Source of the DNA: Lachnospiraceae bacterium
GTDB lineage: Bacteria > Bacillota > Clostridia > Lachnospirales > Lachnospiraceae
DNA length: 58,725 bases
Assembly (NCBI GenBank): GCA_014804795.1
Contig: JAAUZC010000027.1
Span: 1 to 58,725, forward strand
Direction: 5' to 3'
Shown here: piece after piece, positions 32,955-41,621 of the stretch
How positions within the stretch are numbered: the stretch's first letter is position 1
Layout: each line of letters starts with the position of its first letter
Made by a program: the position numbers and the translations under genes
The notes under the pieces: generated by a model
Databases searched by the model: none
Seen by the model: only the letters and a program-made list of their open reading frames with translations
What the model was told of the DNA's origin: nothing

Positions 32955-34595
32955 TCAGTTCACCTCCGGGTAAAGTGTATGGTCATAATTATGGGAATTA
33001 TGGTGCTGCGCCGAATATGCCATCAACTGTTCCTCTGTCCACATAAAAATCGTCGGATGGTCTGTCCGCGGCGTTGTATCGAAATGATACCACCCATCCC
33101 CCAGATTCACGAGATTCCAGTAATGATTCCTGCTGGTCGGAATCTTTGCAATATCCATATTGTGAATGCCTGCGCGGTCAAGAAGTACCTTCGCGGTACA
33201 GGCGTATACATAACAGTCACCTTTTTTCTGCACCAGCCCTTCATAAGCAGCCCGCACCCAGCTTTCTTTTTCCGAATGATTAATATAAGCAATATGCGTT
33301 ATATTATACTGATAAATCGCTCTCACTTTCTCAAGCTGAGACATTTCAGGCGTTATGATCTGCGCCAACACACTGTCCGCCAACGCATAGACCTCCCTCT
33401 CGTCATATACCAGCGGTTGAACGATCACCGTGGCGGTCTCAACCGTCTCGTTTCCGGACGCATCCCTTGCAATATAAACGACAGGATATTCTCCTTCCGC
33501 GCTCAGATTAACCGCACTATTATCCACCGTAAATTCCAGCCCTTCCGGGCAGTTATCTGTAACCGTAACATTTTTCTTATAGGAAACAGTGCTTCCCGCC
33601 AATACAGTCAGGTCTGCCACTCCGGTGATCACCGGCGCTTCCGTATCCACCGCCAGTGTCAGCCTCGCTTCTTTCACTGTCTCGTTGCCGCCTTTGTCCG
33701 TCGCCACCACTGTCACTGTCTGTTCGCCTTCCGCCGTGATATCAGGCTCTTCTCTGAAAGACAATGCTACTTCTGTCACATCCTCCACAGATACCACAAA
33801 ATCTTCCGGCGTTCTGGGAACTTTCGTAAAGCTTTGTATATCTTTCACATTCATCTTGGGCGGAACTGTATCCACAATATGCATCGTCACAGTATAATCC
33901 GTTCCGTCTACGCGTAATTTCACCTGTTTATCCGCCGGTACCGTATAATCAAAACCATCGATTTTTGTAATAAATGACGCATTTTCTCCTTCTATTACAA
34001 ATTCCTTTAATGCAGGGGGCGCGCTGCCTGCTTCCACCGTCAGTTCCTCCACAACCTGGGACACAAAAAGTTCTGATGTTATCTCTGTCTGATTGCCTCC
34101 CGCATCGGTCAGCATAACTTTCACTTCCTGTATGCCCGACTTTGAAAAGTCCGGCTCCTGCACATACGATACCGTCACTGCCGTAGCATCCGTAATCTGT
34201 TCCACAAATAAATCTGCTTCACATTCTTTCCCGATCTCCAGATTCACTTTCACCGCTTCTGCCGTCGGTGCAATAGAATCTATGATATATAGTATGCTTT
34301 TATGCGGAAAGAAACCGGTCTTTACTCTGACATGATATTCGCCCGGAACAGCGCAGTCAATCGTATCGCTGTCCCCTGTAAAAGAAGCCTGCTCATCCGG
34401 CTCACGCAAAAAATCCTGCACGGTTACTTCCACACCGGCCTCCACATAGCATTCGCCGTAAACTCTGTTATTTTCGTACAATAGGAAAACAGTGGCAGAT
34501 ATTGCCAGAATCAGAAGAATTGTCCCTGTGACAATCCACCGTATTTTACCGGATTTTTTTAATTCCGTCTCCTCGGATAAATCACTTTTGCTCAT
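32955..34595 (-). CDS. Membrane-anchored surface protein with Ig-like repeats and a transglutaminase-like domain
   Basis: About 546 residues: a cytoplasmic tail, one membrane helix (about 20-42), an extracellular region with Ig-like or HYR-like beta repeats (recurring TDxGGNET and DxSGNET motifs and several IxDxxxPT/DxxPP starts), and a C-terminal transglutaminase-like domain (about 420-546). The domain has the Cys in KKGDCYVYA, the His in NHYWNLV and the Asp in YHFDTTP, a full catalytic triad. Such proteins act on cell-wall peptides or proteins. As first gene of the operon, preceded by a perfect-consensus promoter, and coupled to the racemase, it may act on the same decorated polymer. Start at 34595 preferred over a GTG four codons upstream. 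Confidence 0.8.
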   Translation of the reverse strand: MSKSDLSEETELKKSGKIRWIVTGTILLILAISATVFLLYENNRVYGECYVEAGVEVTVQDFLREPDEQASFTGDSDTIDCAVPGEYHVRVKTGFFPHKSILYIIDSIAPTAEAVKVNLEIGKECEADLFVEQITDATAVTVSYVQEPDFSKSGIQEVKVMLTDAGGNQTEITSELFVSQVVEELTVEAGSAPPALKEFVIEGENASFITKIDGFDYTVPADKQVKLRVDGTDYTVTMHIVDTVPPKMNVKDIQSFTKVPRTPEDFVVSVEDVTEVALSFREEPDITAEGEQTVTVVATDKGGNETVKEARLTLAVDTEAPVITGVADLTVLAGSTVSYKKNVTVTDNCPEGLEFTVDNSAVNLSAEGEYPVVYIARDASGNETVETATVIVQPLVYDEREVYALADSVLAQIITPEMSQLEKVRAIYQYNITHIAYINHSEKESWVRAAYEGLVQKKGDCYVYACTAKVLLDRAGIHNMDIAKIPTSRNHYWNLVNLGDGWYHFDTTPRTDHPTIFMWTEEQLMAYSAQHHNSHNYDHTLYPEVN

Positions 34596-34639
34596 GATAT
34601 TTCTCACTGTCTTTCAGAATTTGAATATTGTTCTGCTAT

Positions 34640-34668
34640 ATTATAGCCAGTTTGAAATATATTGTCAA
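34640..34668 (-). promoter_or_regulatory. Perfect-consensus sigma-A promoter of the transglutaminase/racemase/Dlt-like operon
   Basis: On the minus strand TTGACA (34663-34668), 17-bp spacer and TATAAT (34640-34645). A second TTTGAC lies 10 bp further upstream, giving a tandem TTTGACCATATTTGACA. The predicted start is about 40 nt before the 34595 start codon. Confidence 0.85.
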
Positions 34669-34702
34669 ATATGGTCAAATGCCATGATAATACGATCTGT
34701 CT

Positions 34703-35932
34703 TTAATCCCACATCCAGTAGGAAACGCCCTTCAAAAGATTTATATAAAAATATATCCCACAGTATAAATGCCAGCAAAGTATCAGTCCGGAAACACCTA
34801 ATACACCCATATTCCAATAATACTTTTTGTCCTTTTTACCCTTTAATATCTTCTTTCCCTTTTCAAACCACTTTACCAGCGTAACCGCAAAGATCATCAA
34901 GATGGAAAAACTATATCCCCACATAAAATTTCCGTCGCCGGCTCTGCTGCCTGTCTCCGTAAACAGAAATACCTCTAAAAAACCAAACGCCGCCATCAGC
35001 CAGGCGCCGGAAAACCACCTGTCTTCCAGAAAATCTTTCCGGAAAAACGGCAGCAGGATACAGGGGAAAAAAACAGATAGTATCGCTGAAAAAAGCGGAT
35101 AACCGCTGTGGAGAGAAAGCATGTAACCCGGACGTATTTCCCATCCGTTTCCGGTTTCTGCGCCAAATAAAACCACATTTTGAACCAACACAACGAGTAA
35201 CGGCAAAAACACGGAAGCGCCAAAGACAAATATTTTCGAAAAAGGCGTTTTCCGAAAAAGATCAACCAGCAGAAACACAGCCATCACCGGTGCAAATACC
35301 ATAAGAAAACTGGGTTTTACTCCGGTACATACAGAAAGCAGCAAAGTAAAGCAAAGCCACTGCTTTCCGGATATTCCCCGACTGTATTTCCCTGCCAGTT
35401 TTCCATAATACAACACGCACAAAAGCCCTGTCATCTTCATCACAATATAAGTGGAATTATGCCAGATAGATGCCGATTCCATACCGATGTATCTGCCGTC
35501 CGCAATACCGCGTACATAACAGGGCATCACAAAATTCAAAACCAGCCCACCCAAAAGATGCAGCGCGGTAAGTTCCCCGGACCTGCCCTGAATCTCCCTT
35601 AACAGAAAGGCTGTCAGATAAACGGAAAGCAGGCCGCACAAAGCAAGAAAAACCGCAATGCCCAGATTCCCAAAAGGCGCCCCGTCAGACAGCGTAAACG
35701 GTATCCGATAAAATGCCTGATAAATGAGGGCAGTCAAACTGTAATACCAACCGTCCTCCACGATCATTTTGATATGCGCAGGCAAATCGGACTCATATAC
35801 TGCTCCGCCGCTCCATCCGGCCTGTTTATAAAACAAAAAGACCATACTCAGGCCATAAAGAGCAATGATGACGTGCAACACTGCTTTCCCGATCCTGTTA
35901 TTATTCTGTCTGTCTATTTGTGCCGTGGACAT
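34703..35932 (-). CDS. Polytopic membrane protein, function unknown (possible GT-C type)
   Basis: 409 residues with ten or so membrane helices. The first extracytoplasmic loop has GGAVYESDLPAHIKMIVEDGW, where an acidic pair sits as in GT-C catalytic loops, and a further loop has YVRGIADGRYIGMESASIWHN. The start at 35932 is chosen because GGAGG lies before it within the end of pseB; a longer frame would overlap pseB. It forms a two-gene unit with pseB. No catalytic family certain. Confidence 0.55.
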   Translation of the reverse strand: MSTAQIDRQNNNRIGKAVLHVIIALYGLSMVFLFYKQAGWSGGAVYESDLPAHIKMIVEDGWYYSLTALIYQAFYRIPFTLSDGAPFGNLGIAVFLALCGLLSVYLTAFLLREIQGRSGELTALHLLGGLVLNFVMPCYVRGIADGRYIGMESASIWHNSTYIVMKMTGLLCVLYYGKLAGKYSRGISGKQWLCFTLLLSVCTGVKPSFLMVFAPVMAVFLLVDLFRKTPFSKIFVFGASVFLPLLVVLVQNVVLFGAETGNGWEIRPGYMLSLHSGYPLFSAILSVFFPCILLPFFRKDFLEDRWFSGAWLMAAFGFLEVFLFTETGSRAGDGNFMWGYSFSILMIFAVTLVKWFEKGKKILKGKKDKKYYWNMGVLGVSGLILCWHLYCGIYFYINLLKGVSYWMWD

Positions 35933-35937
35933 TATCG

Positions 35938-36936
35938 TTAATGTTCCTCCAAATGTGTTAAACGCTCGCGAATCTCTTCCACTGACAGCCACTGCGTATT
36001 ATTACCGGAACTGTAGGAAAATCCGTCAGCCACTTTCTTTCCCAGGCCGTCGGGATTCGCCATCTGCTTCTTATTCCAGGTCATCTGCGGGAAAATAATA
36101 AAATGTTTGTCGTATTCATACGTGTACGGTGCATCTTCTTCCGTCACCATGATCTCATGCAGTTTTTCACCTTCCCGGATACCAACTTCCGGCATCTCAC
36201 ACCCCGGCAGCATAGCCTGCGCCAGATCTGTAATCTTAAACGAAGGAATCTTTGAAATGAATGTCTCGCCGCCGTTAGATTCTTCTAACGCCTTGATCAC
36301 TAACTCTACACCTTGGGTAATGCTGATCCAGAAGCGGGTCATCCTGTAGTCTGTGATTGGCAGTTCTTTTCCGCCTTTTTCCAGAATATCTTTAAAGAAC
36401 GGAATAACAGAGCCTCTGCTGCCCGCCACGTTTCCGTAACGAACGATGGAAAAACAGGTCTCTTTAGCTCCCGCGTAAGCATTTGCTGCAATAAACAATT
36501 TATCGGAAACCAGCTTTGTTCCGCCGTATAGATTGACCGGATTCACCGCCTTATCCGTAGATAATGCAACGACCTTTTTTACGCCCGCATCTAAAGCCGC
36601 CGCTGTCACATTCTGGGCACCATGGATATTTGTCTTGATCGCTTCATCGGGATTATACTCACAGGCAGGCACCTGTTTCATCGCTGCGGCATGGATCACA
36701 TAATCCACCCCCTCAAAGGCTCTGTTTAAGCGTTCTCTGTCCCGCACATCCCCGATGAAAAAGCGCAGCTTGTCCTTATACTGCCTGAATTCATTTTGCA
36801 TCACAAACTGCTTAAATTCATCTCTTGAATAAATGATCAGTTTTTTCGGATCATAGTGTTCCAATACATAGCTCACAAAAGCCTTTCCAAAAGTTCCGGT
36901 CCCTCCGGTGATCAAAACTGTTTTATTATTTAACAT
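35938..36936 (-). CDS. pseB: UDP-N-acetylglucosamine 4,6-dehydratase (inverting)
   Basis: 332 residues of an extended short-chain dehydrogenase fold: GGTGTFGKAF binds NADP, followed by YSRDEFKQ, GDVRDRERL, HAAAMKQVPACEYNP, STDKAVNPVN and the catalytic Tyr/Lys in LYGGTK. These are the hallmarks of PseB, which carries out the first step of pseudaminic acid synthesis from UDP-GlcNAc. The start at 36936 has AAGGAG before it. It lies about 12 kb from pseC and 16 kb from pseF, each in a different transcription unit. Confidence 0.92.
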   Translation of the reverse strand: MLNNKTVLITGGTGTFGKAFVSYVLEHYDPKKLIIYSRDEFKQFVMQNEFRQYKDKLRFFIGDVRDRERLNRAFEGVDYVIHAAAMKQVPACEYNPDEAIKTNIHGAQNVTAAALDAGVKKVVALSTDKAVNPVNLYGGTKLVSDKLFIAANAYAGAKETCFSIVRYGNVAGSRGSVIPFFKDILEKGGKELPITDYRMTRFWISITQGVELVIKALEESNGGETFISKIPSFKITDLAQAMLPGCEMPEVGIREGEKLHEIMVTEEDAPYTYEYDKHFIIFPQMTWNKKQMANPDGLGKKVADGFSYSSGNNTQWLSVEEIRERLTHLEEH

Positions 36937-37072
36937 AACTGTCTCCTTTTTCATCTTCTTTATTAGTTTTGATGATTAACAGGTATAAAAAGTTTCATTA
37001 TTTCTACCATCATTTTTCAATACTTTCACGCTCATTATTCTAACATAGGCCGGCCGGATGGGCAAGAGGCAG

Positions 37073-37101
37073 TTGACAGGCACTGTTTTTCTTATTATTA
37101 T
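37073..37101 (+). promoter_or_regulatory. Strong sigma-A promoter overlapping the 5' end of the DUF6044-like frame
   Basis: TTGACA (37073-37078), 17-bp spacer, TATTAT (37096-37101). Transcription would begin at about 37108, next to the ATG at 37109, so the mRNA may have almost no leader. The longer frame starting at 37058 would contain this promoter inside its coding sequence. Confidence 0.6.
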
Positions 37102-37108
37102 ATTTCTT

Positions 37109-38947
37109 ATGAAAACTTTGCTTTTTTTCTATAATACACATAAGAAAAACTTCTATCTTACAGTGGGACTTGTTCTTGCCTGCTTTCTTATGGTTCCATT
37201 TTTACTACTCGGAACGGGCAGTATTATTACCTATCACGATCAACTGGATGGAGAACTTTTTAATTATATACTGGCTGCTAAATATTTATTTACAAATATC
37301 CGTATTTATCCGGAGATTATGAACGGACTTCCGGCAGCAGGCGCTGTTCCTCCTGCTCCGTTATTCATAATGCTTTATGTTTTCTTTAAGCCCTTTACCG
37401 CTTTTATGCTTTCTCAGTGGATCATATATCTCATCGCCTTTACCGGAATGTATTTGCTTTTACTAAAACTCACAGACCGGGAGTTTATTTCCTTTGGAAT
37501 TTCTGTTATTTTTATGCTGCTGCCTTTTTATCCGGTGTATGGGCTCTGTATTCCGGGACAGCCGCTTCTTTTCTATGCGGTGCTTTCTCTGTTTCACGAG
37601 GAATCTTTATCTATGGCTGCCCGGACAGACCTGTCCCCCCATAATTCCAAATTTTCTTTTCAAAAATACCGTACTATTTTCTATTATTTTCTGGTTCTGT
37701 TTTATGGTATTTCCTCTTCATTGGTACTGGTGGGCTTTGCCTGCCTGCTTGTTTTGGGGCTTTTTGCAGTTATAAAAAGTATTACGGCACTGCGCCAAAA
37801 GAAAAGAATTCCTTTTTCACCCTGGTTTTCTCTCGGTGTTTTGCTTGCCTCCTATATCATCACTAATTTGGGGCTGATTCGACAGGTACTTTTTCCGGAA
37901 TCTACGTATGTCAGTCATAAAACAGAGCTGCTGCTTTCTTCTCAGGATCCTTTGCAATGCCTGAAAGAGGTCTTTGGAACCGGCGTCCCCTACGCTCAAA
38001 GCTACCATACCGTTCTGTTCTTTTTAATCGCCCTGTGTTTACTGCGTTTGCTTGCGGGATTTCTTTCACAAATCCGAAAACCTTTTCATTCTGAGAATCC
38101 GCTTATCAAAGCAGCATGGACTTTTCTGTTTATTTTTATGGTCTGCCTGTTCACGGCTTTCTATCACGGAAACTTTATGACTGATATCAGAAATACTTCT
38201 GATGGTATTCTAAAGACTTTTAATCTGGACAGAATCTGCTGGCTGCTGCCGACGGTATGGTGCATTCTGGCCGGATATCTGCTCAGTTATATCGCCGGTT
38301 CCGGGAAAAATATTTCTTCCTCTATGCCGTCTCTGAAATTCTGTCTAAGGCAGGGCATTATCTTTGCTGTGCTTGGTATCTGGGGTATAACAGCATTGCT
38401 CCATAGTCCTCTTCGCCTCAATCTTTCCAAGCTGGCCAAGGGCGGCGATTATTATGAACTTGACTGGAATCGCTTTTTTGCAGAAGATATTTTCTGCCAG
38501 ATTGAGGAAGTCATCGGAGAGCCAAAAGAAAGTTACCATGTTGTCAGTGTCGGTATTTATCCGGCCGCTGCTGCCTATAATGGATTTTATTGCCTGGATG
38601 GTTATTCTAATAATTATCCACTTAACTACAAGCATATCTTCCGTCAGATTATAGAGGGTGAGTTAAACAAGAATGACTATGTCCGTACTCTTTTTGACGA
38701 CTGGGGCAACCGCTGCTATATCACTACAGCGGAGTACTCTAATTATTATACTTTTGAAAAGAAATGGAATAATGTGATCTATGATCTTGATTTGGATACG
38801 AATGTACTGAAAGATTTGAACTGCCGGTATATCTTCTCAGCCGCTTATGTGATGAATGCAGAAGAAAAAGGGCTTTCACTCTTGCAGGAAGCCCCTTTTG
38901 AGACAGAAGATAGTTGGTATCATATTTATGTGTATGTGGTGGAATAG
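37109..38947 (+). CDS. DUF6044-like large membrane protein
   Basis: 612 residues from the ATG at 37109 (629 from an ATG at 37058 that has no ribosome binding site). About twelve membrane helices precede an extracytoplasmic C-terminal domain (about 450-612). The first loop TYHDQLDGELFNYIL and the following IMNGLP fit DUF6044 proteins, which have a GT-C-like layout and are found in envelope-glycan loci. Neither start has a clear ribosome binding site; the strong promoter just upstream of 37109 suggests a leaderless or nearly leaderless message. The gene is divergent from pseB and convergent with the acyltransferase at 38955 (8 bp between stops). Confidence 0.7.
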   Translation: MKTLLFFYNTHKKNFYLTVGLVLACFLMVPFLLLGTGSIITYHDQLDGELFNYILAAKYLFTNIRIYPEIMNGLPAAGAVPPAPLFIMLYVFFKPFTAFMLSQWIIYLIAFTGMYLLLLKLTDREFISFGISVIFMLLPFYPVYGLCIPGQPLLFYAVLSLFHEESLSMAARTDLSPHNSKFSFQKYRTIFYYFLVLFYGISSSLVLVGFACLLVLGLFAVIKSITALRQKKRIPFSPWFSLGVLLASYIITNLGLIRQVLFPESTYVSHKTELLLSSQDPLQCLKEVFGTGVPYAQSYHTVLFFLIALCLLRLLAGFLSQIRKPFHSENPLIKAAWTFLFIFMVCLFTAFYHGNFMTDIRNTSDGILKTFNLDRICWLLPTVWCILAGYLLSYIAGSGKNISSSMPSLKFCLRQGIIFAVLGIWGITALLHSPLRLNLSKLAKGGDYYELDWNRFFAEDIFCQIEEVIGEPKESYHVVSVGIYPAAAAYNGFYCLDGYSNNYPLNYKHIFRQIIEGELNKNDYVRTLFDDWGNRCYITTAEYSNYYTFEKKWNNVIYDLDLDTNVLKDLNCRYIFSAAYVMNAEEKGLSLLQEAPFETEDSWYHIYVYVVE

Positions 38948-38954
38948 GATAATA

Positions 38955-40013
38955 TCAGCAGATATATTTTCCTATAACCGGAATTCGCCGCATTACCGCA
39001 CTCAACACAAAACAGACCACAAAAGAGAGTACTGCCAGAAACGGTATTCCAAATATAAGCGGCATCATTCGGCTATGGACCCCATGCTCTTCTAAAATTT
39101 CTATTAATCCTACATGCATCACATAAATGCCCAGAGTTGCATCCGAAATTTCCCGAATAACTTTTTTTGTCTTTCCGTTCCATATCATTCCCGCAAAAGT
39201 TTCTTTCACCCAGATGACAAGTCCCATGGAAATCAACATTGTAAACAGACCAAAGCTGTCATAGATAGCCCCTGTAGGTTCTCCGGCTCTGACCGCCAGA
39301 TAATTCCCCAGAACAACATTTAAAACACAGCTGAGAACCGCGGCTATATAAAGAAATTTATGGCACTTCCCGGGAATACCGATGTGCACCAGATAATATC
39401 CCAACACAAAATATCCTATATAACTGCACACCATCTCCGGTTTTATAAGTGTTAACACATACCCCAATGTATCAGAAAAATGAAACGCACTAATCGTCTC
39501 ACTCAAAATCTGAAAAACAAAAAATAAACATAAAAAATACTCTATATTTTTTTTCGATGCATGGGTAATCCACACTTTTAAAACAGGCAGCAGCATATAG
39601 ATTCCAATGAGCATCGGAAGATACCACAAATGGTATCTCCCCATAATCATCTCTTTTACAATGTCTTTCCATCCAACCTGTGAAATTATGAACGTTCTGC
39701 AGTCCTTCAGTCCATATGCACAGGACCAGAGGATATAGATAACTGCCAGCCGCAAAATGTTGTGACCATACAATTTTTTTACATTCAGCTCTTTTTCCGG
39801 TGCCAAAAACAATGCCCCACTGATCATTACAAACACCGGAACGCCGAAGCGAAACAGGGCGTCATATGAATTGCAGATCTTAAAACTGACACTTTCCACC
39901 GGCAGATCATACCATGCCTGCGCGGAAGCGTGCAGCATGACAACACTGAAACATGCTATGACGCGTAATATGTCTATATAGAGTTGGTAATCGGATCTCT
40001 TATCGTTCTTCAC
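38955..40013 (-). CDS. Acyltransferase-3 family membrane O-acyltransferase
   Basis: 352 residues with ten or so membrane helices. The first helix YIDILRVIACFSVVMLHASAQAW carries the conserved Arg and the presumed catalytic His; RFGVPVFVMISGALFL is the second family motif. It would add acetyl or a related group to a surface polysaccharide. It lies 3 bp after the Wzz-like gene (40017-41450), with which it forms a short minus-strand unit. Confidence 0.87.
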   Translation of the reverse strand: MKNDKRSDYQLYIDILRVIACFSVVMLHASAQAWYDLPVESVSFKICNSYDALFRFGVPVFVMISGALFLAPEKELNVKKLYGHNILRLAVIYILWSCAYGLKDCRTFIISQVGWKDIVKEMIMGRYHLWYLPMLIGIYMLLPVLKVWITHASKKNIEYFLCLFFVFQILSETISAFHFSDTLGYVLTLIKPEMVCSYIGYFVLGYYLVHIGIPGKCHKFLYIAAVLSCVLNVVLGNYLAVRAGEPTGAIYDSFGLFTMLISMGLVIWVKETFAGMIWNGKTKKVIREISDATLGIYVMHVGLIEILEEHGVHSRMMPLIFGIPFLAVLSFVVCFVLSAVMRRIPVIGKYIC

Positions 40014-40016
40014 CTG

Positions 40017-41450
40017 CTATTCTACCAGAATTCCGCCAAGCACTTTTATTCCCTGTCTTCCCAGAAGTCCCAGTTCCTCCACTATTTCATTATATAATGT
40101 AGTACCGGCACCCCCTATCAATACTGCACCTTTGGCCTTTTCCAGCTCCTCCATCATCCGTGCGTCATACAATACATTATTTAATATCTTTACCTGAATA
40201 CCCTCTTTTTCCAACCATGCTTTCATTTTTTCACATGCATCAAGCGGCTGCCCCTTCAGGCCGCAGCCAATCAGACATATCTCATGCAGCTCTTCTTTCC
40301 CTGCTGCCATCTTTACTGCAACTCCGGCAAGCTCCAATGCCTCTTCCGGCATAAACTGTCTCTTATTACGATTCCGGAGAGATAAAATCCATTCATCCAC
40401 TATCCCCAAAACCTTTTTACGTTTTTTCTCTCCCAGAACCGTCCCGAGCTGCGGAATATCATACAGTTCCTGTAAATTATCCTCGGGACGTAGCTTTGTA
40501 TTAAAAATATATAGAAGCAAAAGTACAAATGCATAGAGGAATACCGCCATAACTGCGCCGAGGAAAACATACTTTTTGCTTACTCTCGGCGAAGATGCCT
40601 GTGCCGGCAGTAATGTCCCCTCTTCTTCCTCTGCAAGCTCTTCGCTTATTAAATAATCATAATATGGCCTTTCTGTCTCAGATAATTTTTCTCTCGCATC
40701 TGCAAGCGTTTTCCTCATAGCGGCCAGATCGGTCATGGATGTCAGCTTCTTATCCGCTATCTGCATATCGGTCACTACGGCAAATGACTCGTTTACCACC
40801 GTGAGTTCGTGCTCCCCAAGCATATTTTCCACACCCGGCTTCTTTTCTTTCAGAAATGCAATGACAGTATCCAACATCTTTTTACTTTCTGTCTCATCAC
40901 TGTGTATCGTCCATACTCTGAAAGTAACAATACTCTCCGTTTCTCCTAACATGGTGCTTGATCTTCCTTTAGCCAGAAAAAGCATCTCACTAATATCTGA
41001 AGTTTTCATTCCGGTCGCAGCTGCAACTTTTTCGGCCATCTCACCGCTCACTACAATATCTTCATATATTGTTTCAATATCATAACTTTTATGGCCTTCT
41101 CCGCCATCCACTGCAATGGTTGCTTCTGACTTGCCGATGTGCTCAGGATCCATCTGCAGCAGTGCCCGATTCTCCTCATAGGCTTTTTGGTATACATACG
41201 CATCCTCATAATCCAATATATAATTTACATTTTCCAGTTCTATCTCAGAAAGTTCTCCCTTTAAAAGATCTTCTTCCGATTCCAGTTCTGCTTCTGTTTT
41301 TGTACTCTGCTGTTTTACGGCATTGCGGGAACGGGCATAACTGAACGCCCCAAGTAATACTGCACCTATTACCATCCAGATAATAAACATCCGCCAATGC
41401 AATAAAATATCTACCATTAAATCAACGATGCTAATTTCTCTTTCTTTCAT
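40017..41450 (-). CDS. Wzz-family chain-length determinant with a degenerate kinase-like C-terminal domain
   Basis: About 477 residues. A first membrane helix (about 20-42), a large extracytoplasmic region with coiled-coil propensity, and a second helix (about 295-320) with a Pro-containing flank form a polysaccharide co-polymerase. After RPEDNLQELYDIPQLGTV comes a cytoplasmic domain of about 140 residues arranged like a BY-kinase, but the Walker A region reads CLIGCGLKGQPLDACEKM and lacks the GKT motif, and the end (LGRQGIKVLGGILVE) resembles the kinase C-terminal strand. It is thus probably a PCP with a non-catalytic P-loop-like domain. The start at 41450 has GGAG before it. Confidence 0.75.
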   Translation of the reverse strand: MKEREISIVDLMVDILLHWRMFIIWMVIGAVLLGAFSYARSRNAVKQQSTKTEAELESEEDLLKGELSEIELENVNYILDYEDAYVYQKAYEENRALLQMDPEHIGKSEATIAVDGGEGHKSYDIETIYEDIVVSGEMAEKVAAATGMKTSDISEMLFLAKGRSSTMLGETESIVTFRVWTIHSDETESKKMLDTVIAFLKEKKPGVENMLGEHELTVVNESFAVVTDMQIADKKLTSMTDLAAMRKTLADAREKLSETERPYYDYLISEELAEEEEGTLLPAQASSPRVSKKYVFLGAVMAVFLYAFVLLLLYIFNTKLRPEDNLQELYDIPQLGTVLGEKKRKKVLGIVDEWILSLRNRNKRQFMPEEALELAGVAVKMAAGKEELHEICLIGCGLKGQPLDACEKMKAWLEKEGIQVKILNNVLYDARMMEELEKAKGAVLIGGAGTTLYNEIVEELGLLGRQGIKVLGGILVE

Positions 41451-41599
41451 ATGCTTATACTCCATCTTTTTTCATTTGCAATTCTCATATGGAAATTCGA
41501 ATTACCTGTTTAGTTTATCATGATTTTGGGGTTTCAACAATACAATATTTTATTTTTTATGGCCTTTTCATCACCGGGCAACATATCATACATATTTTT

Positions 41600-41621
41600 T
41601 TAATTAATGTCTGCTCATTAA
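41600..41621. repeat. Left terminal inverted repeat of the IS
   Basis: 22 bp identical to the reverse complement of 43171-43192. Confidence 0.85.
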
